Part shown: positions 35,001 through 48,540 of the stretch, piece after piece
Position numbering within the stretch: position 1 is the stretch's first letter
Layout: each line of letters begins with the position of its first letter
From: Branchiostoma floridae
Taxonomy: Eukaryota > Chordata > Leptocardii > Amphioxiformes > Branchiostomatidae
Reading direction: 5' to 3'
NCBI RefSeq assembly: GCF_000003815.2
Contig: NC_049979.1
Span: 14,293,307-14,357,306, forward strand
Length of the DNA stretch: 64,000 nt
Notes under the pieces: generated by a model
What the model was told of the DNA's origin: nothing
Database searches by the model: none
What the model saw: the letters and a program-made list of their open reading frames with translations, nothing else
Program-made: the position numbers and the translations under genes

Positions 35001-38000
35001 CCTTGTACAATTCTTGTGCAATAAACTTAAAACTATAAGTGAGGCTCGGGCGATTGCCGTAGAATCGTCGTCAGATTGATTTTCGCCAAATGTGACAGGG
35101 GTATTATGACCACTGTGGCCATGGGCTGTGAGCGAGTGAGTGACAGGGAAAGTATGGGCATGACAGAGACAGGGAAGATCACTACATGTATGAGTATCAT
35201 CAATGCAGAGGCATGAATTCTTCTGACTGGCAATGTCCACTATATGCTCTTTATATACGGTCTTAAACATTCTTTGGTAATTAAAGGCAAGCAACTTGTC
35301 AAAGCTTGTTATTGCTCATTGTACTGGATAACGACCAGTCTAACAATCTTTCCTCGTATTTCATCTAGTTAAAGCTAAGTTACAAGTCAGCTACTTCACA
35401 GTACTGGCAAATCCTATATAACATTGACTTACAATGACAGGTCAAAGGGTGAATACATTACAGTACATTAAGGGGTTATCAAAACAACAGAAAGGACCAG
35501 AGAGGCAAGCAATTAAACTAGACATGAGGGAAGAGCTGCAAGACTTAACAGGCTGGATCATGCTGTCTGATCTCAACATAAACACCAAGTCCTGAGGACT
35601 GCCACCTGGCTTCACATAGGGGCATCCTCCTAAGTTTTCAGCATTACAAAGGTGTGAACAAACCAGATAACAGCTCTTGGCAAGTAAATTAACAATTCTG
35701 TATTGCCATAATCGAAGGAGACCTATTGGTGTAGTTTAAGGAATTATTGTAACATAGCTACTCACTCCTATGTCCTTCCCCTGCAGCATGTGTGTTGCCC
35801 CTGCCCTGCCCATCTCAGGGTGGTACCACACTGAGTCGGTTCTCTTCAGCCTCTCCACCACACTGATGTACTTGGGCTGTTCCGGGATGACAGTTGCCGT
35901 GGTGACAAAGTGATGCTGGGCATGAGAGCTGCCCTGGGGAGGATACTTGTTGGGTGAGGGTGGGTGTTTTGCCACTACGAGGGCTGGAGGGACTTGGTAG
36001 TAGGACGCTTTGGGTTCGCTGCTTTTCCGTGACATTCTGGCTTCAGTGAGTCCCTAAAACAACAAACGGGATAATCAGGAGACATTAAAGGTAATGTTTG
36101 ACTCCATCTACAATACAGAATATACAAGTACAACATTCTAAGTCCCTGCTATTCTTTCTCCCATACTTCCTCAAATTAATAATTACAAGGAACAAAGGGT
36201 CTGTTAACAGGTGGTAAACAGCATTCAGAACCTATAGAAAAGTCCAGATATTTGCAGGAGGGAGAAACCACATTTAATCAACCCTGCAGGGGCAAGCCAT
36301 GTGAATCATTTCATTCTGTACCAACTTTTGTGCACACTCTTTCAAAGCTTAGCACAGTAATGACAATTAGTGAAGGCTGGGGAAAATGAGCCCTCAGTCA
36401 ACTGTGAAATATAAACAAACCTGTTGCCAAGATGGCTTTCCAACCCTCTCCCCCTGCCATTTCGTTGCTTGCTATATGAGGTGGTAACTTTTTTGCTGTC
36501 ACAGTGTCCTTACAAGTAGTAACCACTTGGTTAACATTGCATATACAGTAAAATGCATCCCAGCATGTATGAAAGTAGAATCTTTTAGGACAGTTGACAG
36601 TTTAACACGGCAGACTGGCAGACAGTTGCTTGGTACAGTAAACTAAGTTGAGGAGTACCACTACGAAACATTAACATCTCTCTGTCGAATGCTTCTTATT
36701 AGTGCAGGTTTATGATAACTTGTGCCTTGAACTGTGTCCTTCCAAAATTGCATTACAGTGCAACCAGAGCTTAGCTGAATAAATCAAAACCTAACAACAA
36801 TAGAGAAAATTTGATTTGCAACAACCATTGAAGAGACTGTAGAACTGCAACTATACCATCCAGCCTTTCCACGTACTAAAGAAAAACATCGGAGAACACA
36901 CTAACCTTTTCAAGGTCTTCTATTAGTCCAGTGAGGAGAACCTGACTGTTGGGTGGAACTTGAGGTTTGCTGTAAACAAGATAACATACATGATTATGAC
37001 AAAAATTATTAAACACATTTGTCTTGGTAACGGGTTTGGCTTCAAGTGAAGATTCTAAGGGGGTTATCTACTTCTTTCATAGAAACTACCTAAGAGGTAG
37101 TAATCTGACCCTAGGATTGTCTAAGAGCAATGTGGGAGACATTGCTTCTAGCATACAAGCTGTATAACATAAATACTGAAACTTAAAGGCCACAAGAAGT
37201 TATAGTTTTAAGCATCTACCTACCTGTAACTGCAAGAAAATCCGTACCTTCACTTGTGCATAAGGCCCATCTTACTGTGACAGTGTGAATCAGCCTATCT
37301 TTCTGATTACCTAACCCCATAGTTTTAAACACAGACATGGTGAAGCTACATGTTTATAAGTCTGTCACTTGCCTGGAATCATCTGGTCCAAAGATCTCCT
37401 GGGCTATGCCACTGTGTCCTGCAGGGGGGGAATATATACTGTTAGCATGGCAAGCAGGTGGAACATTCCAAATCCAAGCACCGTGTTTTGAATCACCAAG
37501 TCAAGGGTGAGAACAACCAGTATAAAAAAAACACAGCTAAAGAATGTTTGAAAAGCATGACTATTGTGTTTTGAGTATATCATCAGTGTTAGCATACAAG
37601 TTCCAACCAATCTTTATTCAAACAATTTTCAACTTGTCTTGCAAGATAGCATTCCAAGTACGTTCTACATCCCTGCTGCCTATAGATATCTCTTGGCAGG
37701 TTTCCTGGTTGGAAAGAAAGAAATATTTACATGCTTGTACAGAAGACTGTGATAGTGTTAGGGGTGGTCTAGATAACACTCAACAAGGAACAACTGCACA
37801 AGCTGGAAACTAAGCAGCACTTGTCAAACATTTCACGGTACAGACAGCCAGTAGAGACTGTGCATTCAATCATATCCGAAACTCATTGTACCCATGATAA
37901 AGCCATGTGGAATTAAAGACAATGTTGCCAATGATGATTCCTTTAGTGTAGCAAATGCTCAAGGATCAATAAAATTGATAAAGCTGATTGAGCAGAAGGG

Positions 38001-41000
38001 TATCAATATATATTCATCTTTTTTTTAATTATCTTGCAGTCAATGTCCAGAGGGAACATAAGACTAAGAGATCAACCAGGTTTTATCCAGTAAGCCCTCC
38101 CTCCAGACCTTATGCCCTCAACAGTCAGCTTCAAATTTCCTGCACATTCATAACTCTTGCTGGGTCAAGACTTTATTGGCTGGTCCAGCTGACAAATGTC
38201 TGCTGTTCCCTGGCTGGCAGTGATGAAGGGGAGTAAACCTGGTGAACTAAGGAATACTTGAAGGTGATGTGACCAACTGGGATTGGGTTTCTGTAAATAC
38301 CACAGACTCTGAAAGGAGCAATATCACAGTATATCACAGTATGACACATCACAGGACTTCAACAACAACTAACCTGCTCATATATTGGAATGGTTCAGAT
38401 GTGTAGCTGAGTTATTGTTCTTATCGCATAGCCAAATACATGCACACTCGTCATAACTGTTGGACTTGAAGCACAGGAAAAGGGTTAACTTTTTGAAATT
38501 CCATGGAAGAAAGACAAACAGTAGTTCACCACAAGAGCCTGTAAAGTACATCATGTTGATGTGTAGGAAACACAGCACACAGGATACCTCAGGATTGGAA
38601 TGTTGTGACATCATGTGGGAGACTTGAGGAGATAATAGAGTAGAATTGATGACGACACATTCATGAGGTGACTACTGGTGGTTATATATCACCATGTTGG
38701 CTTCAAGGCTACCAGACCTGTCTGCTTTTATCAGTGTTATTTGAGTGGAGGGGCTGTTTCCACTTAAACTTGACATCCTGTTCTACTCAAGGAAAACAAT
38801 ACAAGGCAAAGCATACAAAACAGGACACCTTTCACTCACAGACACATAAAATACAGGTGGTAGGATGTTATCATTCAGTCTACAGGACATGGTGTGTCTC
38901 CAGTCAACCTCAGCAAAACCTAAAGATCCTGTATTTAGGGCTTAGAGGAAGTACCTTTGATTTAACCTTGGCCTCTGTGACATTAGGCACAAGAAACTTT
39001 TAATAATGTTAAAACACAATTTAGTAAAGCTATCAAAACATCATTCAGAAAAAGCCTTTCAAAAACATGAACTGTTATTTATCTTTCTAGTGGTTCTACT
39101 TCTTGGTGAGGTGTTGAGTTTAGTTCACTTTATTGATTATAAATATAATACAATGACCTCTGACTCCCCATTGTTTATTTTTGTCAGTCATCTTGTTTAC
39201 ATTAATCATTGCCAGTCAACAGCAGTCAACAGCAGACCACAGAAAGACCAGCTAACCAATATTATTATAGAGAACAGAAGTATGAAAATCTGGCCCAGTT
39301 CCAACTAACTAACAACAGGAAGACAGTGACTTGTGTCAAGTTGTGTGACCTTGTGTACCTGCCCAGGAAGCTACCCAGGCAGACAGACAGACAGCAGGGA
39401 TTACCCACCACTGCCCCAAACCTAACACTTATCCTGTTATAAATACTCCTGTCTTCTCTGTCTAGTCATCTGGACTCATGTGATTACTGTAGAGGTTTTC
39501 GTGGTATGACATAATCATTAATAACTGTGCTATGTAGTTTGTTATGTACATTTCAGCATGCCCTGGTTTGATTTGATATTTCAGTACTCAAACTGAGTCA
39601 AAGATTACAAATTACAAAAATTATAAGGGCCTGACACACAGACATATTTCTAATCCTATTCACAAATATATCACATTCATAAAAGCTTATTATAGTATAC
39701 ATGTTAAATTCATATGCAATTGAAAACTTGTAGTCAGCTGGTGACCCATGACAGTTGAAAGTTGAATCCTACTTGAATGTGATGCTGTGATTTATCAAGT
39801 CGGTTGTGGTTCATTGTGTCATTTTGGAGGATATGACATCTACACTGGAATATGTCAATGGCACTGCTAAGTATTACTGTCAGCATGTTCCATGTGTGGT
39901 CTCTTTCCCATGGTCTATCATGTCTAGATGATTTTTCTATGACAGGCCAGGGAGCAGTAGGATCATGAAGTCCCTGCCAAATTCCAACCATAGCTGCTAT
40001 GGACCACATGTGGGGATTCATGGAGGGCCTGATAAATAGCCACTAATCTGATCTAATCAGTCATGATGTGACCTGACCTATCATGACCCCAGAAGGTCAA
40101 TGGCTCAGGTGGGAGGAATACCCTGGGGATTTCTCATTCTTCTCTGCACTGGCAGCAGGCATCCACCTGCTGGATAGGCCAAGGGTAAGAGGGCCACACC
40201 ATTACAAGAATACTAGTATTATAGAATAAAAAAAGGATACAAATTATAGCACTGTATTAGTTCTACAATTTCTACATTTCAGTTGTTTTCGCACCTAATA
40301 ACTTATAGTCTCAGACATGGCATTTTGGCTGTACCTGTACCTGTACCTGTAACAATATAAGTTGCTACATCAGCATGGTGTAATCAACTTGGTAATCCAA
40401 GCTGTTTTCAACCTATTGCTGCAATGCATCACTAGTTCCAATGCTTCTAGAGAAGAAATTTAACTAGTCTGGATACATCTGAAGGGTACCAATGCACTAT
40501 GACAAAAGGTACCAGATGCTGCCAAGATAGGGGCTCTTCCTGACAGATAAGAAAGGCCAGGACGCCCACAAAGGCTAGACCGAGAAATACAATCTTTTCT
40601 ATCATTAGAAAGGAACCAATGGAACGTTAATCTGATCTCCCTGCCCTTTTAGGGAGAAGTGCATCCCCTTTTATCTGTTCCACACAACTGCCAAGTCTGT
40701 TTCATTGACATCCCATTAACACTAATGTGACAGTAGTCCATGTTTAGGAACCATATGGCACCACCCTGCCGGAACCTGTCTGCCAGTCTGGAAGGATAAA
40801 CTTGTGCTTACCTGTACATGGCCACAATGACATTCCAGGCTCATCCCATCACCATTTCATAACACACAATCACAATATTTAGCTTTACTTGCAGAGTTGT
40901 AAAATATGGACTTCTCAACAAACATACCTATGCACTAACTACCATTAGAAAGAAGAAGTGAATCATTTCCACTAATTGTTCTAGGAAACACTAGTACTGT

Positions 41001-44000
41001 TAGTGTCAGGAAATAAGGCGGAACCTGACATGCCTGCAGGTGCAGATTACAGAACAATGGACAATTAACAGGTGACATGGGACATCACTGGTGAGTTAAT
41101 CATGTCTGTTTCAAACACAGGTGCATGACACACCTGTCTACCCCTGTCCACACTTTTGTCCTCGGGGACAACCTGATCAGTGGCTCAGGTACAAAATGTA
41201 CTTTCTTCAAAGAGATATATAATGATTTTATGACAAAGTCATCAACAAAAGAGATTTCCTTACTGTAAAATACCATATAGGTAACACTGTGTGGGCTTAG
41301 TCTATGAATTGCCAACATAGCTGCCACATCATAATACTATACTACATGTACATGCAAAGACAATACATGTACTGCCTATGCATGCATAGCCATGTAAATC
41401 TGCACATGCACTGTTATGTATACATTGTAGCAGCTGGGATACATACATTCAGAGCATTAGAATTTCAGTGGGTCAGTGGGGGTTTGTTTTGGCAGGGTAT
41501 GAACATATTGAATACAGAGGGAGTTCAAAGGTGATTTGGCCTATTCAAATTTCTTACATGCAGTTATAAATCTCTTCAATTCTATCAAATTTGTAGTGTT
41601 GACTGTATCCTTTCCTCACCTCTACTAGCCTTTATTATATACCGTTGCACATGGTACACTTTGCTGTCAAGTAGATTTGTTTTGTTCATGCCACAATAGA
41701 CATGTATTGCATCAATAATGTTGGCACACTGGCCTTTTCATCAATTCATGTCAGTTACCGGTGCACTTTTTCCTTTTTGATAAACTTTCTTCCATCTGAC
41801 ACTTTTTTGTAGTAGATCTATAACACAAAAGAGCAACCTAATGAGCATGCCCTACTGTATTGTTCCTTATTATACAGTTGAAAACGAAGGATTTAAGTGT
41901 TGTACATGATGACAAGCAGCTGCAAGCTGGTTTCTTTATCAGCTTTCCCTGTTCAACAACCATGTCTAATATTCCCATAGAAAGGGGGACAAAGCATTCC
42001 TGAATAATGCCTATATGTCCTTATGGGAATTTTTGCAGCACCAGGGAAAATAACAATGGCTATAAAAATGCAGAGAATCTTGGAGACATTTGTTAAAATC
42101 CTGATATTCTGAGTTTCCTGCAATCAACTATCCAGACTATACACAATTTGCAGTATTTCAATAGCAAGTAGTGAAGAATATGAAAGAAAGTGTGCCATTT
42201 GTGTCAGAGAGGTACATATTATGGGGAATGTTTGTATGAAAATGGGAATTATAATATATATATTATTAAATAAAAGGATGATTTCAAAGGATTACATGAG
42301 AAAGTTAGTTCAGGAAAAGGAAAAAACAGTGTAAACAGCAACTGCAGCAACTTTCCACGCATACACCATCCTTCTGATCAGTATTTTTCGTTTACAACTC
42401 ATGAAATCTTTTTTCAAAGAATCGGTATATCTGCAAAGCTTTCTTAATACCCAACTAAATAAAAACAAATTTCTTAGTCTATTCATGTCCTACTTCAAGT
42501 TCATTACCAGGCAGTCCTACCCAAGGATATCAGATGACCTCCCCTACCTCCCAGGGGTTAGGTGAGGATTGGCGTGCACAATCAGGAATTAGGCACTGGG
42601 AATGTCAGCAGGCTGGATGACCCCTCAGCAGGAACTCATTACCTTTCATCACAGTAAAACCACATGGTTTGTGAGTCTTACTTTTCAAACATAACTGAGT
42701 AGTCATGAATACAACTTAGTCTGTTGATAGGTCTTAATAAGGCTAGGTGAGCTTGTTTTCTCCTGACTGGGTGAAGCCTTCCATAACACCCAAACTGCCT
42801 CTCCTGGGATCCCTGGATTTCCTAGGCTGTCAGTGGTTCTAACCTCAAAGGTACTGCGAGGAATGCAACAGCTTCAGGGCTAAGGCTTTGCTCCTAATTA
42901 CCAAGCTATCATTTTTCTCTCAGATATAGATTAAGCTAAAAGTAAAACATAGATCATAGCAAGCTGGGTTGTATCAATCCTAACTCAAGGTGGCTCATCT
43001 GGCTATGGTTTCTACTGTCAGCTTTGACTCAACTTTCCTCCCACCATTTTCTTCCTCCCACTTTCCTGAAATTGAAGCTCAGAGTCAGACACTCCTTCTG
43101 ATCTCTGACAGCACGTCCAGTTTTAAAAAAAATACCCTATTGAGTAATGTAGATCTGATTCAGGATTGATGAAGCTGTTCCTATCCTGGCATGTGTAGAA
43201 AGGTTGGTAAGCTGTCCATGTCACCTAACACATGCCAGCCACCTCCTTCACCAATCCACCATGTCTAAATACTTGTATCAGCAACTACCACAACACACAC
43301 AACTCAAGTCACCTGGAAATGTTCTTCAGTACAACTCCCTATCTCCCATCTTTTCTAAATATTTACAGAGGCGTCCATTACTCACCCTTGTCCTGCTCTG
43401 GACTCCCACTGGTCCCACCAGGGCGACTGGGACTTCCTTCTTCTTTCCTACAGACACAGGAAATTCCAGGAATTTTCAGATAGGGAGGAATTTTTGGCTG
43501 GATCACATGCACCTATCACCAAGGCAGGCCAGACAAGTACAGAGGACAATACTTAAAACCAGACTTACTGGCCTAAGGAGGTGAAAATGCACACACTTCT
43601 CCCGCAACCCTCTGATAAACCAGGTGAATGTTGAGCAGGGCTTTAGATCTGAGGGCTGATCAGTCAAAACACATGGAAAACTGAAACTGGATATGCCCAG
43701 AGGATCTGGTGTTAGTTCTGAAGACAGACTTGCAGCAAATCTGGGACATCTTGACCTGAATCCTGCTGAAATCCACCCAGATCAAAAGTAGGATAAAGAA
43801 AACAAAATCACAATGTGGCAAAAAAAGTTATTTCTGCACATGTCTTTTGTTTGCCTAAGGAAACAAACTGGCTTCTTTTGGAACATGATAAGAAGCTTTT
43901 AAGTCATGATCAACTCTACTCTAAAACTGAAAAGAATAAAAAGAAAAAAAAAAATGTTCATGATCATGTATGACAAACTTGGCTATCTGGGCTGACATCT

Positions 44001-47000
44001 GAATTAATTCAATTAACCATCAAGTAACATAAACCCAATATTTGCAATAGTTTATATTCACTGAACTCTCATTGATAATCAGGGCCAGGTGAGTTACCAA
44101 AACTGTGACAACACTTATATACAAGTAGAGACATTTTCTTCTTTCAGCAACTTATGTTAGATTTGTGATTTATCTGAAGCAGGTGGCTTTAATAAGTTTC
44201 AGTAGAAATCTGGTAATCCTCAACTAATTCCTGACCTACAGCACTGTCTGTCAGATAGGAATACTGCCCAATCAGACAGAAATCTGAAACATCACAAAGA
44301 TATTGTATTACTACTGGTAATAATTCATCACATGTAACAAAACATACCAGTTTTGTTGGGGAGCAAAGTTGTCGCCCATGATCTTGCTGGCCGGGGAGGG
44401 GGGCTGTGGGGATGCCATGTCTGCGTGCCCCTGGCCGGCAGGGAAGGGGTAGGTACTGCACAGGTCCTGGAGCATGATGTCCAGGTCACTAGCTATGCCA
44501 CTCAGCATCTGTTAATAAAAAATTCATCACCATATATTATTCACATCTTCGTCAATGGTAAGTTGTTTAGAAAGGAACGGAAGTCCCAACATTTATAACA
44601 TAACTACCTGTGCAGTTGTCACGTATGCTGCCATCAGTTTTAGACTGAAAAATCAAACTGACCACCCAATATTGCAGGGTGAACAAGATAGCCTAGCAAC
44701 TATGTAACATGGGCCTTCCTAATGTATTAGGCATTCACTGTGCTGTTAGACTAGCCCTGGGGACTTCCTGGTCACTTTTGTTGTACAACAATGGTGCTAT
44801 TGACTCTGATCCTCTCTGTTGGTTTTGTAAAAGAGCAAATTTTCAAAATAAACCAGAACCAATGAAAGGAAGGACAGTGAGGAACAGTAGAAAAAGACCC
44901 AGAGGAAGGAAACAACACCACTCCTAGAGCTGTTATATTGGCCAAAACAAACACCACATTCTTTGTTATGGGAGACAGGGTAGAAAAAATTGATTTAGCT
45001 CCAGTGAGAAAATTTGCCAACTGGTCATTGCATACTCTCCAAGCAGAGGTTAGGCTCTGGTTGTTTCGTTTAATATCAGGCTTTCTATTTTGTACAAGAC
45101 ACCATACAAAATAGAAAGCCTGATAATAACGACCAAAAAAATGTTAAAAAACAAACAAACAAACAAACAGCCGGAGCCTAACCTCTGCTTGGTGAGTAGT
45201 CATTGCATAGATTTTGTCAACTTTCTCTGTGATACTTTTGAGTTTTGACCCTTGTCATGATCTGAATCTGCATATAAAATGCTTTCCAAAACATGAAACA
45301 TTGGCAGATTATAACTCCCATTGTCCTGTAGACTAGTCTGAACCCTCAGGGCCCAACACAAAACTTGACATCCCTAAACACACCACATTCAAATGAAAAC
45401 ATCCATTGTACCCCCTGAGGAGAACAGAATGGCTTCTGCTAAATTTCCCAAGCAACCAGCTCTCTCTACAGATAAAGATATATCAGATCTATCTAAATTT
45501 GACACTTACTGAAATAACCTTGTCCAACTCTGCAATGCAAGACTCCATTTTCTTCAAGCTATCATCCAGGAAGGACCCTACTACTATAGCAAAGAGAGCC
45601 CGAATGCCTGGCAGATCTCAGAGCCACCCCTGGCTGCCACTGGCCAAGGTGGCACACATTATGTCCTGCTGATTCTGCAGCTAGCCAACTCCATCTGGGC
45701 ACAGGCTCAAGTCACAGGCACAGGGGAACCTCATTAGGGATGGGTCATTAATATATTTGTAGGGTGATAATGGCGATAGAATAAACTAAAAAGTTATGTT
45801 TATAGGTAAGTTAGGGATATTCCATTATGTTCTTAGGGAAGAGTGAAAAAAAGATAACCTCTATGCCAAAGATCACGGTTATTTTGATGAAGTGATGCCT
45901 ACTCCTCTCCCCTTTGTAGGTTAGTCTTGGAACATCCGGAAACTTTCAATGGGGTTTGGCATCTTGGCAACAGGAAACATTTAATCTTAAACCCCACTCC
46001 TATTGAGAAGGCAGCTGAGGGATATCCCCTATAAAGTATAAACGCATGATTCTTCTGATTGTTGGACTAATGAGCTTGAGTCAAGTAATACTCAGACTTT
46101 TGTCTTTCTAGATGACTTTTTCTACAGGGGTCCGATTTGATATTGTGACATTCACATTGGTATTATTTGATCTCCAGGTAAAGAAGCCTCCAGGACATAC
46201 ATTTTTGTACTCTATCAGTCTTGGGAGTTTGCCAGTAACAACAACAGCTGGTAGGATTCTTTTGATGAAGTAGTCTTGGGTAGATTTTGTAACATGCAAG
46301 AAGGTGGTGTGTCAAGTCCTCTATACATAAAACATGTAACTATTTCTAGTATGTTGGACATGTTTCAAACTTTCATTTCAATTCATATAAATCTCAGTCC
46401 TGCCTGGCTAAAAGATTTTTTCCTTTTCAGCCATCATTTATTCATAAAACATGACAAATGGGCAAGCATTCTTGTTTTCTTACCAACATTTGTTTTCTTT
46501 TTTGCTTTCAAATTTGACTCACAATGAGCTTCCTTGTTTTGTTTTCTTCTTTTTTTGTTTTGTTCTGCTTTCAGATTTGACAGATACCAACACAGATGTT
46601 TTGAAAACAGAGCATGTGGGTGGTGATGGCTGTACAACAGCCAGACTCTTGACAGGAACCTTCTCACCTTTAGGTTTCCTCCGGATACTTGGCTAATTAC
46701 CTACTAGTACATGTACCTAAAAATCAAGGAACTAAATATAGACACAGCTCATCTCACAGATTCCAGCCCTTACAAATGTTAGGCAAATATGTGACTTATG
46801 AAACTCTTCAAATGTGATAGAATTTTTAATGTTGACAATGGTCCATGCTTTTAGACTGACTATTTGAAGCATTTCCATGAATTATACTATGCCAACTCAT
46901 AAAACAACACTAACAGCATGCTTTTGATACCAAATTGTAGCTACTATGCCAGGTTCTATCTTTTAAGTCAAGTATGGAATAGCTCAAAGCTTATCCTGTG

Positions 47001-48540
47001 TTACACAACTGCTGGCCGCTAGGAGCATGACTTAGCATGTGCCAACATTGTAAAACATGCTCTTCTTGGCAAGTAACATTGACATTGGCTCTGCACCAAC
47101 TGTTTTTCGACCTGTCTCAATGTTTCAGCTTCATGTTATAGCACCAATTGCCTTCATCCATCATAAGAAATGTATGTGGTACAGATGGAGATGTGGCTTC
47201 CTGTATATAGGGTCCAAAGAGATCAATAGTAGATCATAGTAAAACAGCTGCTGCTATTATCTTACCTGTACCATGTGCACCACTGTAACTCCACACCAGC
47301 GAGTTCCAAGCTACTGATTCAGATTCTTACACCAGTGAAGGACTTCTTACAACAGGAACAAACATGTAAGACAATGCTGCACTCTACCCTTGCAGGTGTT
47401 TCCCTTGTACCTATTCATAGCCTATTGTATTCCCATTGACAGTACATAATAGGCAGTAAACCCCCTATAGACTAATCAGTATTCTGTATCACTCAAGACG
47501 TGCCACAACCTCACTGTTGTTAGTTACAAATCTTGTCAATTATGTGGAGTGTGATTTATACAAATAAAAATGGTTTGCTGTTCAGGCAATATTCTAATGA
47601 CAACAAGAAAGAAAAGATATTTCAAGAAATTTTCTGTTCCATAGATTGCAAAATGAGAATCTCATACCTCTGGCAGTTTTGTATCATTGTATTAAAATCA
47701 TCAATACAAAACAAGGAACATGACATCATCATTTTGACACTAATTTGCATGACAATATGTGCCAATAAGGGGTGGTCTAAATCAGGTGTGACTGATCAAG
47801 CACCTGAGACCACCATAAATATAAATAGATAACACTGTATATACAGTTTTGCACCTGATCATATTAACAACAAGTTGTGAAAAGTATTGTTATGAAAATT
47901 ATGCTTTTTAAAATGCTGGTACCGGGTAACCCAGAATATACAACCATCAGTCATTTGATTATCTTTATATTTATAAAACATTTTTTTTTAACATTTGATC
48001 TAACCTAACACCAGTATGAGAAGGGCTGACGTGGGACTGGGGACCAAATGAATTTCTATTGGACTCAATAGAAAAAAAAATACTGTAGGACTCACATGTG
48101 GATAGCTAAGCAAAAAAGCAAAGTAAGACAACACAGATTTGTCATCTGTATATTCAGGCACATCAAAAACATTACCCTATGTCAAGCATATGCTGTCAAT
48201 GTGATGTCATGGTCAAAAACAGACACACACACACATGCTGAAAACATCATGTTCTTGATGAAGGTGATAACTTCCTCATAAACAAAATCGTGAATACCAT
48301 TTTGTCCTATTACCATGTACCAGCTATGTCATGACATGTATATGATTAAAAGGAACAAATAGTGGTACATGTGACTACATGTAAGGTACAAGAAGTCAAC
48401 ATTAATTTTCATACCTGAAAATAGCTTGATCTGGTCCCGTGGCTACTGCCGAACTGAGGTGTTGCTTGTGGCGGCGCGAGTGTCCTACTGTCTGTCCCGG
48501 TGTGCGAGGCGACCGGATGTGGTCTGGTCGGACGGTCCAT
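23014..48540 (-). CDS. RIN-family Rab5 GEF (SH2, VPS9, Ras-association), 21 exons
   Basis: Exons, 5' to 3' on the minus strand: 48540-48415, 44508-44348, 37411-37373, 36969-36906, 36053-35766, 34767-34656, 34201-34129, 33623-33532, 33055-32941, 32647-32511, 32277-31251, 30923-30800, 30609-30540, 30276-30174, 25021-24932, 24813-24622, 24426-24243, 24071-23875, 23743-23623, 23487-23413, 23138-23014. Phases agree throughout; the product is about 1170 residues, depending on a gap in exon 11. RIN proteins bind active Ras and activate Rab5 on early endosomes. The SH2 domain (about 205-290) has WYHPEMGR, TFLVRQG and FPDVPSLVAHYCQ. A Ser/Pro-rich middle follows. The VPS9 domain (about 845-1065) has GADDFLPVFIYVLAHC, and the Ras-association domain (about 1070-1170) has IAIFNHNHG, DMTAKEVC and VVKGE. 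Two introns start with GC (37372 and 23412). The gene matches RIN2/3 architecture, but a single paralogue cannot be named. Confidence 0.93.
25138..29738. mobile_element. 4.6-kb element with 57-bp terminal inverted repeats in a RIN intron
   Basis: Both ends carry the same about 57-bp sequence in opposite orientation, beginning ATTGTCCCCTGCATCC. The element fills most of the RIN intron 25022-30173. The interior is GC-richer than the host and has no frame longer than about 210 codons; none was recognised as a transposase, reverse transcriptase or recombinase. Diverged internal copies about 97 bp apart occur near 27367 and 27463 (AACTGTTGACAACTA followed by GCTGCTCTCA). The first 160 bp (to about 25297) match, inverted, the MITE next door. 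It may be non-autonomous or a decayed autonomous copy; the superfamily is unknown. Confidence 0.75.
29490..29650. repeat. Short tandem repeat rich in ATGTGATATCTTAT
   Basis: About eight irregular copies of a unit close to 20 bp, with core TCATGTGATATCTTATT, occur near the right end of the 4.6-kb element. GATATC palindromes recur. Copies vary in length and sequence. Confidence 0.85.
29737..30080. mobile_element. Palindromic MITE, 344 bp, same family as the 4.6-kb element
   Basis: It has a long inverted repeat of about 70 bp: ATTAGAAATTGTACTAACC at the left, running through ATTGTCCCTGCATCCCTCG to CAGGCAGACT, and its reverse complement at the right end. Its inner right half matches the first 160 bp of the 4.6-kb element in inverted orientation. 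It abuts that element without a spacer, so one probably inserted next to or into the other. Confidence 0.8.
31821..31920. other. Assembly gap of 100 N inside RIN coding exon 11
   Basis: Exactly 100 N, a placeholder length. The frame is open on both sides, but the sides do not share a frame with 100 bases between them. One leftover base precedes the gap, so the true length should be 2 modulo 3. Confidence 0.95.
34872..35103. mobile_element. PIF/Harbinger-like MITE, 232 bp
   Basis: Terminal inverted repeats TACCCCTGTCACATT at the left and its reverse complement at the right are flanked on both sides by TTA. Inside, GATCTTCGGGCG at the left and CGGGCGATTGCC at the right are GC-rich. It lies in the RIN intron between the exons at 34656 and 35766 and has no coding capacity. 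Confidence 0.75.
37412..44347 (-). other. Large RIN intron 2
   Basis: About 6.9 kb with no recognisable exon, nested gene or large repeat. Only low-complexity tracts occur, for example a short (CTGTAC)n near 40330. I saw no conserved block that would point to an enhancer. Confidence 0.4.
44509..48414 (-). other. Large RIN intron 1
   Basis: About 3.9 kb. It contains the foldback element at 45036-45193 and a short CA run near 48220. No further coding exon was recognised. Confidence 0.4.
45036..45193. mobile_element. Foldback MITE, about 158 bp
   Basis: CCAAGCAGAGGTTAGGCTCT at 45039 is repeated in inverted form ending near 45192 (one mismatch). Inside is a second inverted pair, ATCAGGCTTTCTATTTTGTA and its reverse complement, separated by about 12 bp. 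An (ACAA)n run at 45150-45170 interrupts the right arm. The phrase CTCCAAGCAG also occurs in the foldback at 50808-50999. Confidence 0.75.

Noticed and set aside
34869-35294. 141-codon minus-strand frame
   Set aside because: It crosses the MITE at 34872-35103 and is not conserved-looking.
37411-37419. Upstream acceptor CTGCAG for RIN exon 3
   Set aside because: It would bring an in-frame stop. ACACAG eight bases further on gives the correct phase.
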